A stretch of DNA of 64,000 nt from Bacillota bacterium (GCA_009780135.1 WRAP01000001.1:1-64000), one strand, 5' to 3'; shown: positions 20,839-30,189, counted from the stretch's first letter. Program-made: numbers and translations. The notes: a model not told the origin generated them from the sequence alone.

Positions 20839-20842
20839 AAAT

Positions 20843-21469
20843 ATGTCAACAAATCAATCAAATCCAAAATGGGAAATAATCCCTCAAAAAACGGCACTTT
20901 TAGTCATTGATATGCAAAATGATTTTGTGGAAAAGGGTGCTATTATGGAGGTACCTAAGGCAAAAACTCAAGTGCCAAAGATTAAAGAACTTATCAAGGT
21001 GTGCCGAAATAATGGCATTCCTGTTACTTATACAACTCATCACACAGACCCAAAGTTGTGTGCTTTAGAAATATATGCTTTTCCGCATCTTATAAGTGCA
21101 GGTATGCGTAGTGGTACTAGGGGAGTGGAAGTGGTTGATGAGCTTGCTCCAAATCCTAACGAATATATTATAAAAAAACATCGCTTTAGTGCATTTTATA
21201 ACACCGAATTAGAAACAGTTTTGCGTGGGTTAAAAGGTAGCAAAGAGGGGAGTGATGCTATTGATACTCTTATAATCTGTGGCACAGTTACAAATATTTG
21301 CTGCGAAAGCACAGCTAGAGATGCGTTTTATAGAGATTATAAAGTTGTATTTGGTAGCGATATTTGTAGCGCATTAAGCGATGAAATTCATAACGCAACT
21401 TTAGCTAATATGGAAATTTTTGGCAGGGTGCTATCGTTAGATGAGATTTTTAATAATATTATAAAATAG
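20843..21469 (+). CDS. Isochorismatase-fold cysteine hydrolase
   Basis: A 208-residue cytosolic hydrolase with the full catalytic triad of the family: Asp23 in LLVIDMQNDFVEKGA, a lysine in IIKKHRFSAF, and the cysteine of GTVTNICCESTARDA. The cis-peptide GTVTN precedes it. Family members hydrolyse nicotinamide, isochorismate, ureidoacrylate or other amides; the sequence does not settle the substrate. The nearest neighbours (serS, GH5 lipoprotein) give no pathway clue. No Shine-Dalgarno site is visible and a palindromic repeat ends just before the ATG. Confidence 0.88.
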   Translation: MSTNQSNPKWEIIPQKTALLVIDMQNDFVEKGAIMEVPKAKTQVPKIKELIKVCRNNGIPVTYTTHHTDPKLCALEIYAFPHLISAGMRSGTRGVEVVDELAPNPNEYIIKKHRFSAFYNTELETVLRGLKGSKEGSDAIDTLIICGTVTNICCESTARDAFYRDYKVVFGSDICSALSDEIHNATLANMEIFGRVLSLDEIFNNIIK

Positions 21470-21507
21470 CTTTTTTATTTTGTTGCTTTTGTGTAACGAA
21501 TTATCTT

Positions 21508-21536
21508 TTGACATTTTTATTTTTGTGTGATATAAT
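21508..21536 (+). promoter_or_regulatory. Consensus sigma-A promoter of the GH5 lipoprotein gene
   Basis: TTGACA (21508-21513), 17-bp spacer, TATAAT (21531-21536): a perfect consensus promoter, 33 bp upstream of the GTG start. Confidence 0.85.
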
Positions 21537-21569
21537 AATCTATATAAAATTCCCTTAGGAGATTTTTTA

Positions 21570-23561
21570 GTGAAAAATAAAGTAATTAAAATTGTTATAA
21601 TAATGCTGTGCGTTGTGTTTACAACGACATTTTTTTTGGCATGTGTAGGAGATACGACACCAACTAATCAGGTTATTCTTGGGATTGATATAGTTATAGA
21701 AGAATTTGAGCGAGACAATTATGAAATTTTTGAAGGCGAGGTTTCGGGTTTTGAGGCTCAATTTGATAATGCTGAGCATATTGTGGCTGTTAGGGTAGAC
21801 GGTGGCAGAACAGATATGTTAGGGGTATGGATTTTTGATGATGTCGATAGTGCTTTAGGGGCTATAGGCGAAATTCAAATTACTGCTTTTGTACATGGAT
21901 TAGAGGCAAGAAGGTACAATAATATAGTATGGTTTGGCACTGATTGTGCTAATAGGCTTTTTAACTATGTTAGGGGTGCAGTAGCAACAAGACCCGCAAG
22001 ACTTACGGGTTCTTATCTGCCATGGTTATCTACCAGAGATACTTATATTGTAAATGAATACGATCAAACTGTGCTATGGCAGGGTATAAATGCAGGCGGG
22101 TTATTTGTAACAGAACAATGGATGAGTTTATTAGTATCCGAAAACTTGCCAGCTGTTCCGGAAGTGGGTCCCGATCCGTACGCTTATTATAGAATACACG
22201 CAAACCAATTTCCGTACCGAGACCACATGCCGATGAGTGAATTGTTTTATGCACGATTTGGTGCTTTAGGTGCTTTGCAGATATGGGAAAACTACCGCCG
22301 TAATTTTTGGACTGATTATGATTTTCATCAAATTGCCGAAATGGGTATGAATGTTATTCGTTTGCCGTTTACTTATGTAACGGTAGATCCTGAGTTTCAT
22401 AATGTGCCTGCAATCCCGGGGCAGAGGTTTAATTTTACCCGGTTAGAACAATTTATTCAAGATGCGGCCAATCACGGTATATACACAATGCTGGATCTAC
22501 ACGGGGCATACGGCAGTCATAACGGGCAAGACCATAGCGGTAGACGCATACCGGTTCCTGTTAATTCGCCTACCAGAACGGTTGCAAACCCTGACGGAAG
22601 TTGGGTGCCATATGTTACGTTTTTTAACCCAAATTGTCCGATAGGTACAGAAAATCGTCGTAAAACCTTAGAAATGTGGGTGGCAATAGCCGAACATTTT
22701 GCTGATAATCCTAATGTTGCGGCATTGGATTTACTTAATGAGCCTGGCGAGCATGGCGGCTTTACAGGGATAAATCATTGGAATTTTTATGATGAAATGT
22801 ATAGGGGTATCAGAGAAGTAAATCCCGATCATATTATCATTTTTGGAGCTAACTGGTGGCAGGCACATTTGCCTCATCCAAGAAATAACCAACATGGCTT
22901 TAATTGGAATTCTAATATTATATATAAATTCCACCACTATACTCACTATGGGCTAAATGTTAATGGGGTTACTAATGCCCAAGGGGCAGTTGTAAACGGT
23001 GTAAGTTGGGGGAGTGTGGTTATAAACAGACCAACTAATCCAAGTGCGTTTTTATATCAAAACCCCGACGCTCTAGAGCGTAATCGTTTGGCACTTTATA
23101 ACGCACATATGGCGTCTATGCGAGATAGAGTAAATGGGGTAAATGGTGCAAATAGTGGATTAAACGGTTGGAATGTGCCGATTTTGATGGGTGAATTTAC
23201 TGTATTGCCCGGTGGCGACCATTCGTGCCAAGCATGGCTGAGTACGCTAGCGCTGTTTCAAGAACATGGCTGGAGCTGGACTAGTTGGACATACAAGGTT
23301 CGTAGCGGTATAGGTGGTAGCAACTGGGGAATTTTTAACACACATATTGGTGGAAACAATCCAATGGGCAATTCGTATATGCTAAATCCACGCACAGATA
23401 CTTTTGAGGATATTATAGAAAAATGGTCTAGGATAAATACCCTAGACCCAAGTGAGACAACAAGAAAAAGAACCTTTTATTCCGGTCGCACATTATTTGA
23501 TGTTATGCAAGAAACCAATCACAGATTTTTGCCAAGATTTGATATTTCGAGTACACTGTAA
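21570..23561 (+). CDS. Glycoside hydrolase family 5 (cellulase-type) lipoprotein
   Basis: The GTG start has TTAGGAGA at good distance. Residues 1-25 form a lipoprotein signal with lipobox FLAC. Residues about 30-150 are an extra domain I do not recognise. The GH5 catalytic barrel follows: MGMNVIRLPFTYV, DLHGAYGSHNGQDHSG, the acid/base glutamate in ALDLLNEPGEHG and the nucleophile glutamate in PILMGEFTVLPGGD. Such enzymes cleave beta-1,4 glucans, mannans or related chains; the exact substrate is not readable. The enzyme is predicted to be anchored outside the cell. It is transcribed alone from a consensus promoter, so expression may be high. Confidence 0.88.
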   Translation: MKNKVIKIVIIMLCVVFTTTFFLACVGDTTPTNQVILGIDIVIEEFERDNYEIFEGEVSGFEAQFDNAEHIVAVRVDGGRTDMLGVWIFDDVDSALGAIGEIQITAFVHGLEARRYNNIVWFGTDCANRLFNYVRGAVATRPARLTGSYLPWLSTRDTYIVNEYDQTVLWQGINAGGLFVTEQWMSLLVSENLPAVPEVGPDPYAYYRIHANQFPYRDHMPMSELFYARFGALGALQIWENYRRNFWTDYDFHQIAEMGMNVIRLPFTYVTVDPEFHNVPAIPGQRFNFTRLEQFIQDAANHGIYTMLDLHGAYGSHNGQDHSGRRIPVPVNSPTRTVANPDGSWVPYVTFFNPNCPIGTENRRKTLEMWVAIAEHFADNPNVAALDLLNEPGEHGGFTGINHWNFYDEMYRGIREVNPDHIIIFGANWWQAHLPHPRNNQHGFNWNSNIIYKFHHYTHYGLNVNGVTNAQGAVVNGVSWGSVVINRPTNPSAFLYQNPDALERNRLALYNAHMASMRDRVNGVNGANSGLNGWNVPILMGEFTVLPGGDHSCQAWLSTLALFQEHGWSWTSWTYKVRSGIGGSNWGIFNTHIGGNNPMGNSYMLNPRTDTFEDIIEKWSRINTLDPSETTRKRTFYSGRTLFDVMQETNHRFLPRFDISSTL

Positions 23562-23586
23562 ATTGCTACTAATCATATAAAAATAG

Positions 23587-24459
23587 TTAATCTGCATAAA
23601 GTGCTAGTTGCACCAGTTTTTGATTTGTTTTAACAAGCTCGATTGTTTCTTGCGTTATAATACTTTGAGGTTTGGCGATAATATTGTTATTATTATCTTT
23701 TATGCTTCTAGAAAGAGTTTTGCCTATAAGAAAAGCGTATATACTTGCTAAAGCGTCAATCGGAGCAGGGCTACGGTATACCTGTGTATTTTCGGTTGGA
23801 ATTTTTGTTGGAGTATGAATGTCAAGTGGGATAAGTTGCTTATCAGCTTCTTTTTCGATGCTATAAGTAGTTTTCGATTGAGTGTCTATAGCTACAGTTG
23901 GGTTAGTTATAGTATGTAGTTTTGCTACAGGGGCATTACTTGTTGGCTTTCTTTTTGGAAACGATGGCTTTTTTTGACTAGGAATTTTGATTGGTCTGCC
24001 TGTGTCGTTAAATATTAGATTTTCTTTTGAGTGCGATATTAGGGTAGCGGGGGTTAAAATAAATAAATTATTAGTTTCTGTTTGTGATATTGAGATTTCT
24101 GTTACTCTTAAGCTTTCTAAGAGTACATCCTTTACTATACCTAAAAGTTTACCGTCTTGATTATAGCAAAAAGTATTTATAGGGTTTCTTGCTCTTAAAA
24201 GGTTGTTAGTTCCTTCAGGCTTAGCTAAAGACTTATTAGATATAGTAAGGGCATCAAGCGATAAATCCTTAATGCGTTTTATATCTATATAAAATGCTTC
24301 GGCTTCATTTTCATTATCACTTTGTAAACATTTTAGAGCTTTAGCAGTTTGCATTTTGTTATCAAAAACAATATTTGCCGCAGTGCCCAGTGTTTCGGCA
24401 TTATTAAGCGTGATAACGGGCTTGCCCAGTAGCTCGCTAACTTTGATTGTAGTATTCAT
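23587..24459 (-). CDS. PRC-barrel domain protein
   Basis: A 290-residue protein with two PRC-barrel-like segments. The first (residues 5-75) contains SELLGKPVITL and AANIVFDNKMQTAKAL, and the second (about 93-165) contains DGKLLGIVKDVLLESLRVTEI. The rest is Lys/Pro/Thr-rich and probably disordered, ending in a short helical region (IDALASIYAFLIGKTLSRSI). PRC barrels occur in RNA-processing and in sporulation-associated proteins of clostridia; a specific role is not inferable. It is convergent with the GH5 gene, and its 5' side abuts a 160-bp inverted-repeat element. Confidence 0.65.
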   Translation of the reverse strand: MNTTIKVSELLGKPVITLNNAETLGTAANIVFDNKMQTAKALKCLQSDNENEAEAFYIDIKRIKDLSLDALTISNKSLAKPEGTNNLLRARNPINTFCYNQDGKLLGIVKDVLLESLRVTEISISQTETNNLFILTPATLISHSKENLIFNDTGRPIKIPSQKKPSFPKRKPTSNAPVAKLHTITNPTVAIDTQSKTTYSIEKEADKQLIPLDIHTPTKIPTENTQVYRSPAPIDALASIYAFLIGKTLSRSIKDNNNNIIAKPQSIITQETIELVKTNQKLVQLALYAD

Positions 24460-24479
24460 AGAGTATATATTTATGCTTT

Positions 24480-24639
24480 AGCTAGACGAGTTTAGAACTA
24501 TGTAATGTAGTGGCATCTTTTTGTATCAATTTAATAAAAATAGCTTTATTATGTACCTTTAGCACACCTTTTAGCGATTTTTATTATTGCTATCAAAAAT
24601 CTACTCACTATCTTATCATATTTCTAAACTCGTCTAGCT
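24480..24639. repeat. 160-bp element with 18-bp perfect terminal inverted repeats
   Basis: AGCTAGACGAGTTTAGAA (24480-24497) is exactly reversed and complemented at 24622-24639. The interior is A/T-rich and non-coding. It occupies most of the divergent gap between the PRC-barrel and DUF1858 genes. No target duplication is evident. Confidence 0.7.
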
Positions 24640-24665
24640 CTAGAGAAAAAACTTGACTAAAAAAT

Positions 24666-24694
24666 TTGACAAGAGGATTTTGAAGTGATAGAAT
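24666..24694 (+). promoter_or_regulatory. Promoter of the DUF1858-pth unit
   Basis: TTGACA (24666-24671), 17-bp spacer, TAGAAT (24689-24694), 28 bp upstream of the DUF1858 start. Confidence 0.8.
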
Positions 24695-24722
24695 GAGATT
24701 TGATTTTTGAGGAGAATAAAAA

Positions 24723-24917
24723 ATGCAAAAAATTACACCAGATATGACAATTCACAATGTGCTACAGGCACATCCAGAAACTGTTCAAGTATTTTTAAGT
24801 TTTGGAATGCACTGCTTAGGATGTCCCGGAGCGAGAGGCGAAACTGTTGGTCAGGCGGCGGCAAAGCATGGCGTTGATTTAGCTGAAATGCTAGAAAAAC
24901 TAAACGAGGTTGCTTAA
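24723..24917 (+). CDS. DUF1858 / hybrid-cluster-protein-associated redox disulfide protein
   Basis: A 64-residue protein almost entirely covered by the DUF1858 domain: MQKITPDMTIHNVLQAHPE, then FGMHCLGCPGARGETVGQAA. The CxxC pair (HCLGCP, near residues 31-34) is the defining feature and is thought to form a redox-active disulfide. AGGAG lies at ideal spacing. It is followed 14 bp later by pth, so the two share a promoter. No hybrid-cluster protein gene is nearby. Confidence 0.9.
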   Translation: MQKITPDMTIHNVLQAHPETVQVFLSFGMHCLGCPGARGETVGQAAAKHGVDLAEMLEKLNEVA

Positions 24918-24931
24918 TCAGTTCATAAAAA

Positions 24932-25465
24932 ATGAAACTAATCATAGGACTAGGCAATATAGGCGAGCAATATAAGCACACATATCACAATGTGGGCTTT
25001 TTAGCCGTTGAAGCATTGGCTATTAAATTAGGTGCTGTTTGGGAAAAGAGAAAAAAATGCGATGCCATAATTTCATATGCTGATTATAATGGCGAGCGTG
25101 TTTTGATAGCTAAGCCGACTACTTTTATGAATCGAAGCGGTCAGGCTGTTGAGAAGCTAAGGAAATACTTTAAGATAAAACAAGATGATATTTTAGTGCT
25201 TTTTGACGACATTGATATAGAAAAAGGTACGATTAGATATAGAGAAAAGGGCAGTAGCGGCACTCATAACGGTATGCGGGATATTGTGTATTATTTAGGC
25301 GAGGATTTTAAGCGAATTAAAATCGGCATTGGACGACCAAGAGTCAACCAAGATTTAGCGAATTTTGTACTTAGTATTATTCCACGATTAGACAAGCCGA
25401 TTTTTGATGAAGCAATAGATAAAGCTGTGGATAGAGTAATGGAGTTTATAACAATGAGAAATTAG
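24932..25465 (+). CDS. pth: Peptidyl-tRNA hydrolase
   Basis: Releases peptides from prematurely dissociated peptidyl-tRNA. At 177 residues it has the normal motifs: GLGNIGEQYKHTYHNVGF with the catalytic histidine (His20), KPTTFMNRSGQAV, and DDIDIEKGTIRYREKGSSGTHNG with GxxGHNG-type glycine-rich loop reading GSSGTHNG. The last codons (TMRN) and the TAG stop lie inside a dispersed AATGAG-family repeat, so the natural end may have been replaced by repeat insertion. Lies between the DUF1858 gene and mfd. Confidence 0.95.
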   Translation: MKLIIGLGNIGEQYKHTYHNVGFLAVEALAIKLGAVWEKRKKCDAIISYADYNGERVLIAKPTTFMNRSGQAVEKLRKYFKIKQDDILVLFDDIDIEKGTIRYREKGSSGTHNGMRDIVYYLGEDFKRIKIGIGRPRVNQDLANFVLSIIPRLDKPIFDEAIDKAVDRVMEFITMRN

Positions 25466-25634
25466 AAATATTGAAATATAACCTAGAAAAAAATCCATCT
25501 TGCAAGCAAAGGATTTTTTTCTAGGTTATGAGGCGAATGAGAAAATATTGACTAATTTATTTAAGATTAAATTTTATTTCATTTTATTTATAAATCCTTA
25601 ATTTCTAATTTGCCTCATTTCTAATTTCTCATTG
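25453..25634. repeat. AATGAG-family intergenic inverted repeat, copy B
   Basis: Left arm AATGAGAAATTAGAAAT overlaps the 3' end of pth; the right arm ATTTCTAATTTCTCATT ends just before mfd. The middle resembles copy C (GAGGCGAATGAGAAA...). An extra palindrome (25478-25529) interrupts the left arm. Confidence 0.7.
25478..25529. repeat. Perfect 19-bp stem nested in repeat copy B
   Basis: Arms 25478-25496 and 25511-25529 are exact reverse complements with a 14-base loop. It is located 12 bases after the pth stop and could also act as a terminator, although no T-run follows. Confidence 0.65.
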
Positions 25635-25642
25635 AATAAAAT

Positions 25643-28600
25643 ATGATAGATATAGATTACATAGGTAATTCAAAAGAATATATTTCGGCGGGCAAAAATG
25701 AGAATGTGTCCGTCTTTTTGGCTAGCTTGGGTGTTAGGACGATTTTAGCAAATGAGATTTCGGCTCAAAAAGAGGGACGAGCAGTTTATGTTTGTGCCGA
25801 TATTTTTAGTGCTAAGCAAGCGTTTGAGCAGTTTAAGGCATTATCACTAGATGCAGTTTTTTTGCCACACAAAGACGAGGTTTTGTTTTTTAGAGATGTA
25901 GTAGCGGTAGAAAATTATAGCGAAAGGTTGGCTAGTCTACATTTTATATGTAATAACCCAAATGCTTTTGTTGTTACAACTGTACAAGCGTTAGCACAAA
26001 TTTTTCCGTGTAAAAATGAATTTACTAACGCAGGAATAATTTTACAAAAAGGCAAAAGTTACGAACTAGAAAATCTTATAAAACGATTAGTAAACGCAGG
26101 ATATAAACGAAGTCCGCTTGCCGAAACAATGGGTCATTTTAGTTTACGAGGCGATATTTTAGATGTGTTTGTTATGGGTGCTAAAAATGGCGTTAGATTA
26201 GAGTTTTTCGGCGATGAGTTAGAAAGTATAAGAGAGTACGACATCACTACATATAAATCGAGCGAAAAACTAGATAGCGTAGACATTATTCCCGCTACCG
26301 AGATTTTTTACGATGAAAGTCAAGCAGACGAGTTGTTAAACAAAGTAACCGCCGAATTAGTTAAGCCAACTGTACCTGAATATCAAGATAATTATCATCG
26401 ACTAATATCAAAGCTAAGCATCGATTTATCCGCAAATTCTAAGGATATCCGTCTTACGGTTATGTCTCCGCTGCTAAAATACGACACTTTTGAGACTTTT
26501 TTAGCACCCACAACAATGTTTATTGACGATGCTAAGCAAGTTGCCGATATGGTCGATAGTATTTATGCCGAACATAAAAACCGCATAGAAATAGGTGTTG
26601 GCAAGGGCGAGGTTTTGAAGTGTGGGACAAAGCAACTGATAGAGCAAACAACTCTATGGGCTACACAATGTCCAAAAACCGCTTTTCACGCAGTTGATAG
26701 CCAAAACCGCTTATTTAAAATTGATAAGCTGTTTAGATTTAAGGGCTTTAGTTTTCCTAAATATCATCGTAATTTAGTAAGTCTTTGGGATGATTGTACA
26801 GCGTGGTTGGGGCAAAAAAACAGAGTTATATTGTTTGCCGGTAGCGAAGCTGTGGCGAATAATATCAGAGATTTCTTTAGCGAAAATCCGCTTAGAGATA
26901 ACGGACTAGGCAAGCTAGAAATTTTATCTACAGTTCTTCCATATGGTGCTGCGTTTTTTGAAGAAAAAACGATTTTAGTCGGTACACATTCGCTTGTATC
27001 GGGTGCTAGTCATAAATCGATTCTTCGTCGCACTAAACGAGATATTTTTACCGAGCCAAAAATTGGCGGATTTGTTGTGCACCGCTATCACGGTATTGGA
27101 TTTTTTGAATGTGTTACTCAGCTAACAGTTGGTGGTGCTAAGCGGGATTATGCTTTAATTAAATATGCCGGCACAGATAAATTGTATGTGCCGGTAGAAA
27201 ATATGGATAGCCTTAGCCACTATGACGATGGCGAGGTTAAGCCGAATCTTCATAAGTTGGGTGGCGGTGCATTTTTACGAGTTAAAGAAAAAGTTAGAGC
27301 ATCTGTTGCTAAAATGGCAATTGATTTATCTAAACTTTATGCTGATAGGAGCACCGCTAAGGGACACGCTTACACCGAAAATAATGAGCTACTAGACCAA
27401 TTTAGCAACAGCTTTATCTACACTGAAACCGATGACCAAATTGTAGCGATAGACGAGTGTATTGCCGATCTCGAAGAAGGCAAAGTTATGGATAGGTTGC
27501 TTTGCGGAGATGTTGGTTACGGCAAAACAGAGGTAGCCTTGCGAGCCGCATTTAAGGTTATTCAAGGCGGGAAACAGGTTGCATTTTTAGCTCCGACTAC
27601 AATTTTGGCAAAGCAACATTATAATACTTGCATAAAGCGAATGGGTGATTTTGGCATAAATATTGCTAGTTTAACTCGTTTTGACAAACAAAAGGATGTC
27701 GACCTAGGATTAGTAGGGCTAGCGGAAGGCATGGTTGATTTAGTATGCGGTACTCATCGCTTGCTTAGTAAAGATGTTGCCTTTAAGGATTTAGGGCTTC
27801 TAATATTGGACGAAGAACAGCGTTTTGGAGTAGCTGATAAAGATAAAATTAAATCACTCAAAAAAAATGTTAATGTGCTAACGCTTAGTGCTACTCCAAT
27901 TCCTCGCACACTCCATCTTTCACTTAGCGGTATTAGAGATATTAGTGTGTTGGATATGCCACCTAAAGAGCGATTGCCCGTTAAGACTTTTATTACAGAA
28001 TTTAGTGAAACTGTACTAAATGATGCCATTTGTAGCGAGGTAGGTCGTGGTGGTCAAGCATTTATTGTGTATAATCGTGTAGAGACTATGGATAGCTTTG
28101 CGGTTAGTGTTAAAAGCATTTTACCTAGTCATATTAAAGTTAAAAATGTTCACGGGCAAATGCCTGCTGATAAAATTGAGGATACAATTGTGGCTTTCAC
28201 AAAAGGCGAATTTGATGTGCTTATTGCCTCAACTCTTATTGAAAACGGTATAGATATGCCTAACGCTAACACGCTTGTTGTTATAGATGCCGATAGATTT
28301 GGGTTGGCTCAACTGTATCAACTTCGTGGCAGAGTAGGTAGAAGCAACCGCCTAGCGTATGCGTATTTTACATTCGATGCTAAAAAAGTTCTAACCGAGA
28401 CAGCATACAAACGGCTAGAAGCAATAGGGCAGTTTACCGAGTTTGGTAGTGGCTTTAAGATTGCTATGAGAGATTTAGAAATCAGGGGTGCGGGTAATGT
28501 TTTAGGTAGAGAACAGCACGGACATATAGAAAAAGTTGGCTATGATATGTATTGTAAGATTTTAACAGAGGTGTTAGAGGATACTAAAGACGGAGCAGAA

Positions 28601-29008
28601 AGCAGAGAGAAGAACGATGTTAAGGTGCTTACAGATTTTAGCGCATACCTGCCCGAAGAATTTGTAGAGGGGCATGACGCTAGAGCCAGAGTTTACACAA
28701 GAGTTAGCCAAATTAAAAATCTTGCTGAATTAAAGAAACTACAAATAGAACTGACTGAAATCTATGGTAAAATCCCGCTACCGCTAGAAAATTTAATGCT
28801 GGTAGCACTAGTTAAAAATTTATCCGAAAAACTAGGTGCAATAACCGCCTGTATTAAAAAGTCTGAATGTTATATCGCATTCGAAAAAGTAGCCGACATT
28901 CCTGAATTTGCTATAAAAAACCGTTTAGCCAAACTAGACATAGCAAACGCAAAACTTCACTTTGGTGCTAGCCGAGATAATATGCTACGGTTTTTATTGG
29001 ATATGTAA
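25643..29008 (+). CDS. mfd: Transcription-repair coupling factor Mfd
   Basis: Removes RNA polymerase stalled at lesions and recruits UvrA. The 1121-residue protein has the UvrB-homology N-terminal module (residues 1-330), the RNA-polymerase-interaction domain with the VHRYHGIGFFECVTQL segment, and the RecG-like translocase with Walker A GDVGYGKTEVALRAA near residue 622, LDEEQRFGV, TLSATPIPRTLHLSLSG and QLYQLRGRVGRSNR. The C-terminal TRCF domain closes it. The ATG has no Shine-Dalgarno site and follows a repeat element by nine bases. Confidence 0.97.
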   Translation: MIDIDYIGNSKEYISAGKNENVSVFLASLGVRTILANEISAQKEGRAVYVCADIFSAKQAFEQFKALSLDAVFLPHKDEVLFFRDVVAVENYSERLASLHFICNNPNAFVVTTVQALAQIFPCKNEFTNAGIILQKGKSYELENLIKRLVNAGYKRSPLAETMGHFSLRGDILDVFVMGAKNGVRLEFFGDELESIREYDITTYKSSEKLDSVDIIPATEIFYDESQADELLNKVTAELVKPTVPEYQDNYHRLISKLSIDLSANSKDIRLTVMSPLLKYDTFETFLAPTTMFIDDAKQVADMVDSIYAEHKNRIEIGVGKGEVLKCGTKQLIEQTTLWATQCPKTAFHAVDSQNRLFKIDKLFRFKGFSFPKYHRNLVSLWDDCTAWLGQKNRVILFAGSEAVANNIRDFFSENPLRDNGLGKLEILSTVLPYGAAFFEEKTILVGTHSLVSGASHKSILRRTKRDIFTEPKIGGFVVHRYHGIGFFECVTQLTVGGAKRDYALIKYAGTDKLYVPVENMDSLSHYDDGEVKPNLHKLGGGAFLRVKEKVRASVAKMAIDLSKLYADRSTAKGHAYTENNELLDQFSNSFIYTETDDQIVAIDECIADLEEGKVMDRLLCGDVGYGKTEVALRAAFKVIQGGKQVAFLAPTTILAKQHYNTCIKRMGDFGINIASLTRFDKQKDVDLGLVGLAEGMVDLVCGTHRLLSKDVAFKDLGLLILDEEQRFGVADKDKIKSLKKNVNVLTLSATPIPRTLHLSLSGIRDISVLDMPPKERLPVKTFITEFSETVLNDAICSEVGRGGQAFIVYNRVETMDSFAVSVKSILPSHIKVKNVHGQMPADKIEDTIVAFTKGEFDVLIASTLIENGIDMPNANTLVVIDADRFGLAQLYQLRGRVGRSNRLAYAYFTFDAKKVLTETAYKRLEAIGQFTEFGSGFKIAMRDLEIRGAGNVLGREQHGHIEKVGYDMYCKILTEVLEDTKDGAESREKNDVKVLTDFSAYLPEEFVEGHDARARVYTRVSQIKNLAELKKLQIELTEIYGKIPLPLENLMLVALVKNLSEKLGAITACIKKSECYIAFEKVADIPEFAIKNRLAKLDIANAKLHFGASRDNMLRFLLDM

Positions 29009-29037
29009 GACTCTAAAAAAACAGTCCAAAATTTCAC

Positions 29038-29066
29038 TTGACAGCATATATAAAATATGAGACAAT
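29038..29066 (+). promoter_or_regulatory. Promoter of the small lipoprotein gene
   Basis: TTGACA (29038-29043), 17-bp spacer, GACAAT (29061-29066), 36 bp upstream of the start. The -35 is strong and the -10 weaker. Confidence 0.55.
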
Positions 29067-29102
29067 TTCCGTGTACTATTATGTCATTTTGGAGGGAAGA
29101 AT

Positions 29103-29600
29103 ATGGTAAAATATAAAACAAAGATAAAAATCGCTTTTTTTAGTATGCTTATTATGCTTTTGAGCATAGCACTTTTTGCTTGCTTTATAGACTGGCATCC
29201 AGATTACAGCAAGTGTATTGATATTTCATATTGCGATTTTGAGTTAGTTATTGATGTAACTTCTAGTGTATTTGATGGAGAGCGTCAAGAAACTTTAACG
29301 ATAACACTTAAAAATCGAAGTGGAAGAGATCTTGATTTGCTAACTTCGGGCGATTTTTTTATAATACGTATGCCTGGTACATTTTTTGATGAACAGGTTT
29401 TTACTATGCCAAAGAGATATAAGCATTTTGAAACAAATGGACATATTATGGAAGAACGCTCTTTAGGTTGGTTTTGGTTTCAGTCAGGAAAATATGAATT
29501 AACAGTTCATGCTAATTTTTATGTCAGAAATAATTTAGAAACTCAAAGGTTTTCAATTAGATCTAATACAATAAATATAATAGTTGAATGTCTAGAGTAA
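29103..29600 (+). CDS. Small lipoprotein, unknown function
   Basis: A 165-residue protein with a Lys-rich N terminus, hydrophobic core and lipobox LFAC (Cys at about residue 27). The mature part looks like a single beta-sandwich (VIDVTSSVFDGERQETLTI, SGKYELTVHANFYV), similar in style to BsuPI/intracellular proteinase-inhibitor-like or Ig-like folds, but I cannot assign a family. GGAGGGA lies just before the ATG. It is followed by remnants of a decayed surface-protein gene in the same orientation. Confidence 0.65.
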   Translation: MVKYKTKIKIAFFSMLIMLLSIALFACFIDWHPDYSKCIDISYCDFELVIDVTSSVFDGERQETLTITLKNRSGRDLDLLTSGDFFIIRMPGTFFDEQVFTMPKRYKHFETNGHIMEERSLGWFWFQSGKYELTVHANFYVRNNLETQRFSIRSNTINIIVECLE

Positions 29601-29614
29601 TCCTACCAATATGA

Positions 29615-30147
29615 ATATTTTACTCTAACAACGGCTACGGTAGAAGTGATTTTGTTAAACAAGTACGAGTTGGCGAGGAAATAGAATTAACAGTTTTAAG
29701 ACCTCATACTCAAGGTGTTACTATGCTTGGTGTTGATGCTATCGGTGATAATCTTCATCAAAACAATTTGGAGTTTGTTTGCTAATAGAATAGAAGGAAT
29801 TCAGCCGATACCTTATGCTCTTTTTGTTTCTGCTAATAGTAAATATTGTTACTTTTGATTCTATATGGCTGGGTGTAGACGGTTATAGAGAAGTGATATT
29901 TGATATTCACGGTGCAAACAGAGAGCTTAGAGTGCTTGGCGATATGGGTACATATTTTGAAACTAGGATTTACACTAGACACGGAGATAGTCTTTTGCAT
30001 GTAGTGCGTATTTATGCCGGAGCACCAAGAATTCCGATTGCTACTCCGCTTTTTAGTCCCGGCACAATAACCCGCTTTAGAGTAGGCGGTGGTACTAACA
30101 GTGGTTCGGTACAGCTTATAGTTGGATTTGCAAATCTAAGTTTTTAA
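29615..30147 (+). pseudogene. Frameshifted remnant of a secreted surface-protein gene
   Basis: Three consecutive frames each give plausible protein that together read as one product. Frame 29615-29785 gives YSNNGYGRSDFVKQV...GVTMLGVDAIG. A second frame from about 29779 gives ANRIEGIQPIPYALFVSANS. The third, inside the ORF 29815-30147, gives SIWLGVDGYREVIFDIHGAN to GSVQLIVGFANLSF. No single uninterrupted frame with a good start covers it, and the ATG at 29815 lacks a ribosome site. The style resembles the extracellular beta-rich domains of large surface proteins. A sequencing frameshift is possible at each junction. If functional, only the last 110 codons could be expressed. Confidence 0.6.
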
Positions 30148-30189
30148 AGAAAAATTATGTCGTTTTGAAACAAATGAGTAAATATTATA

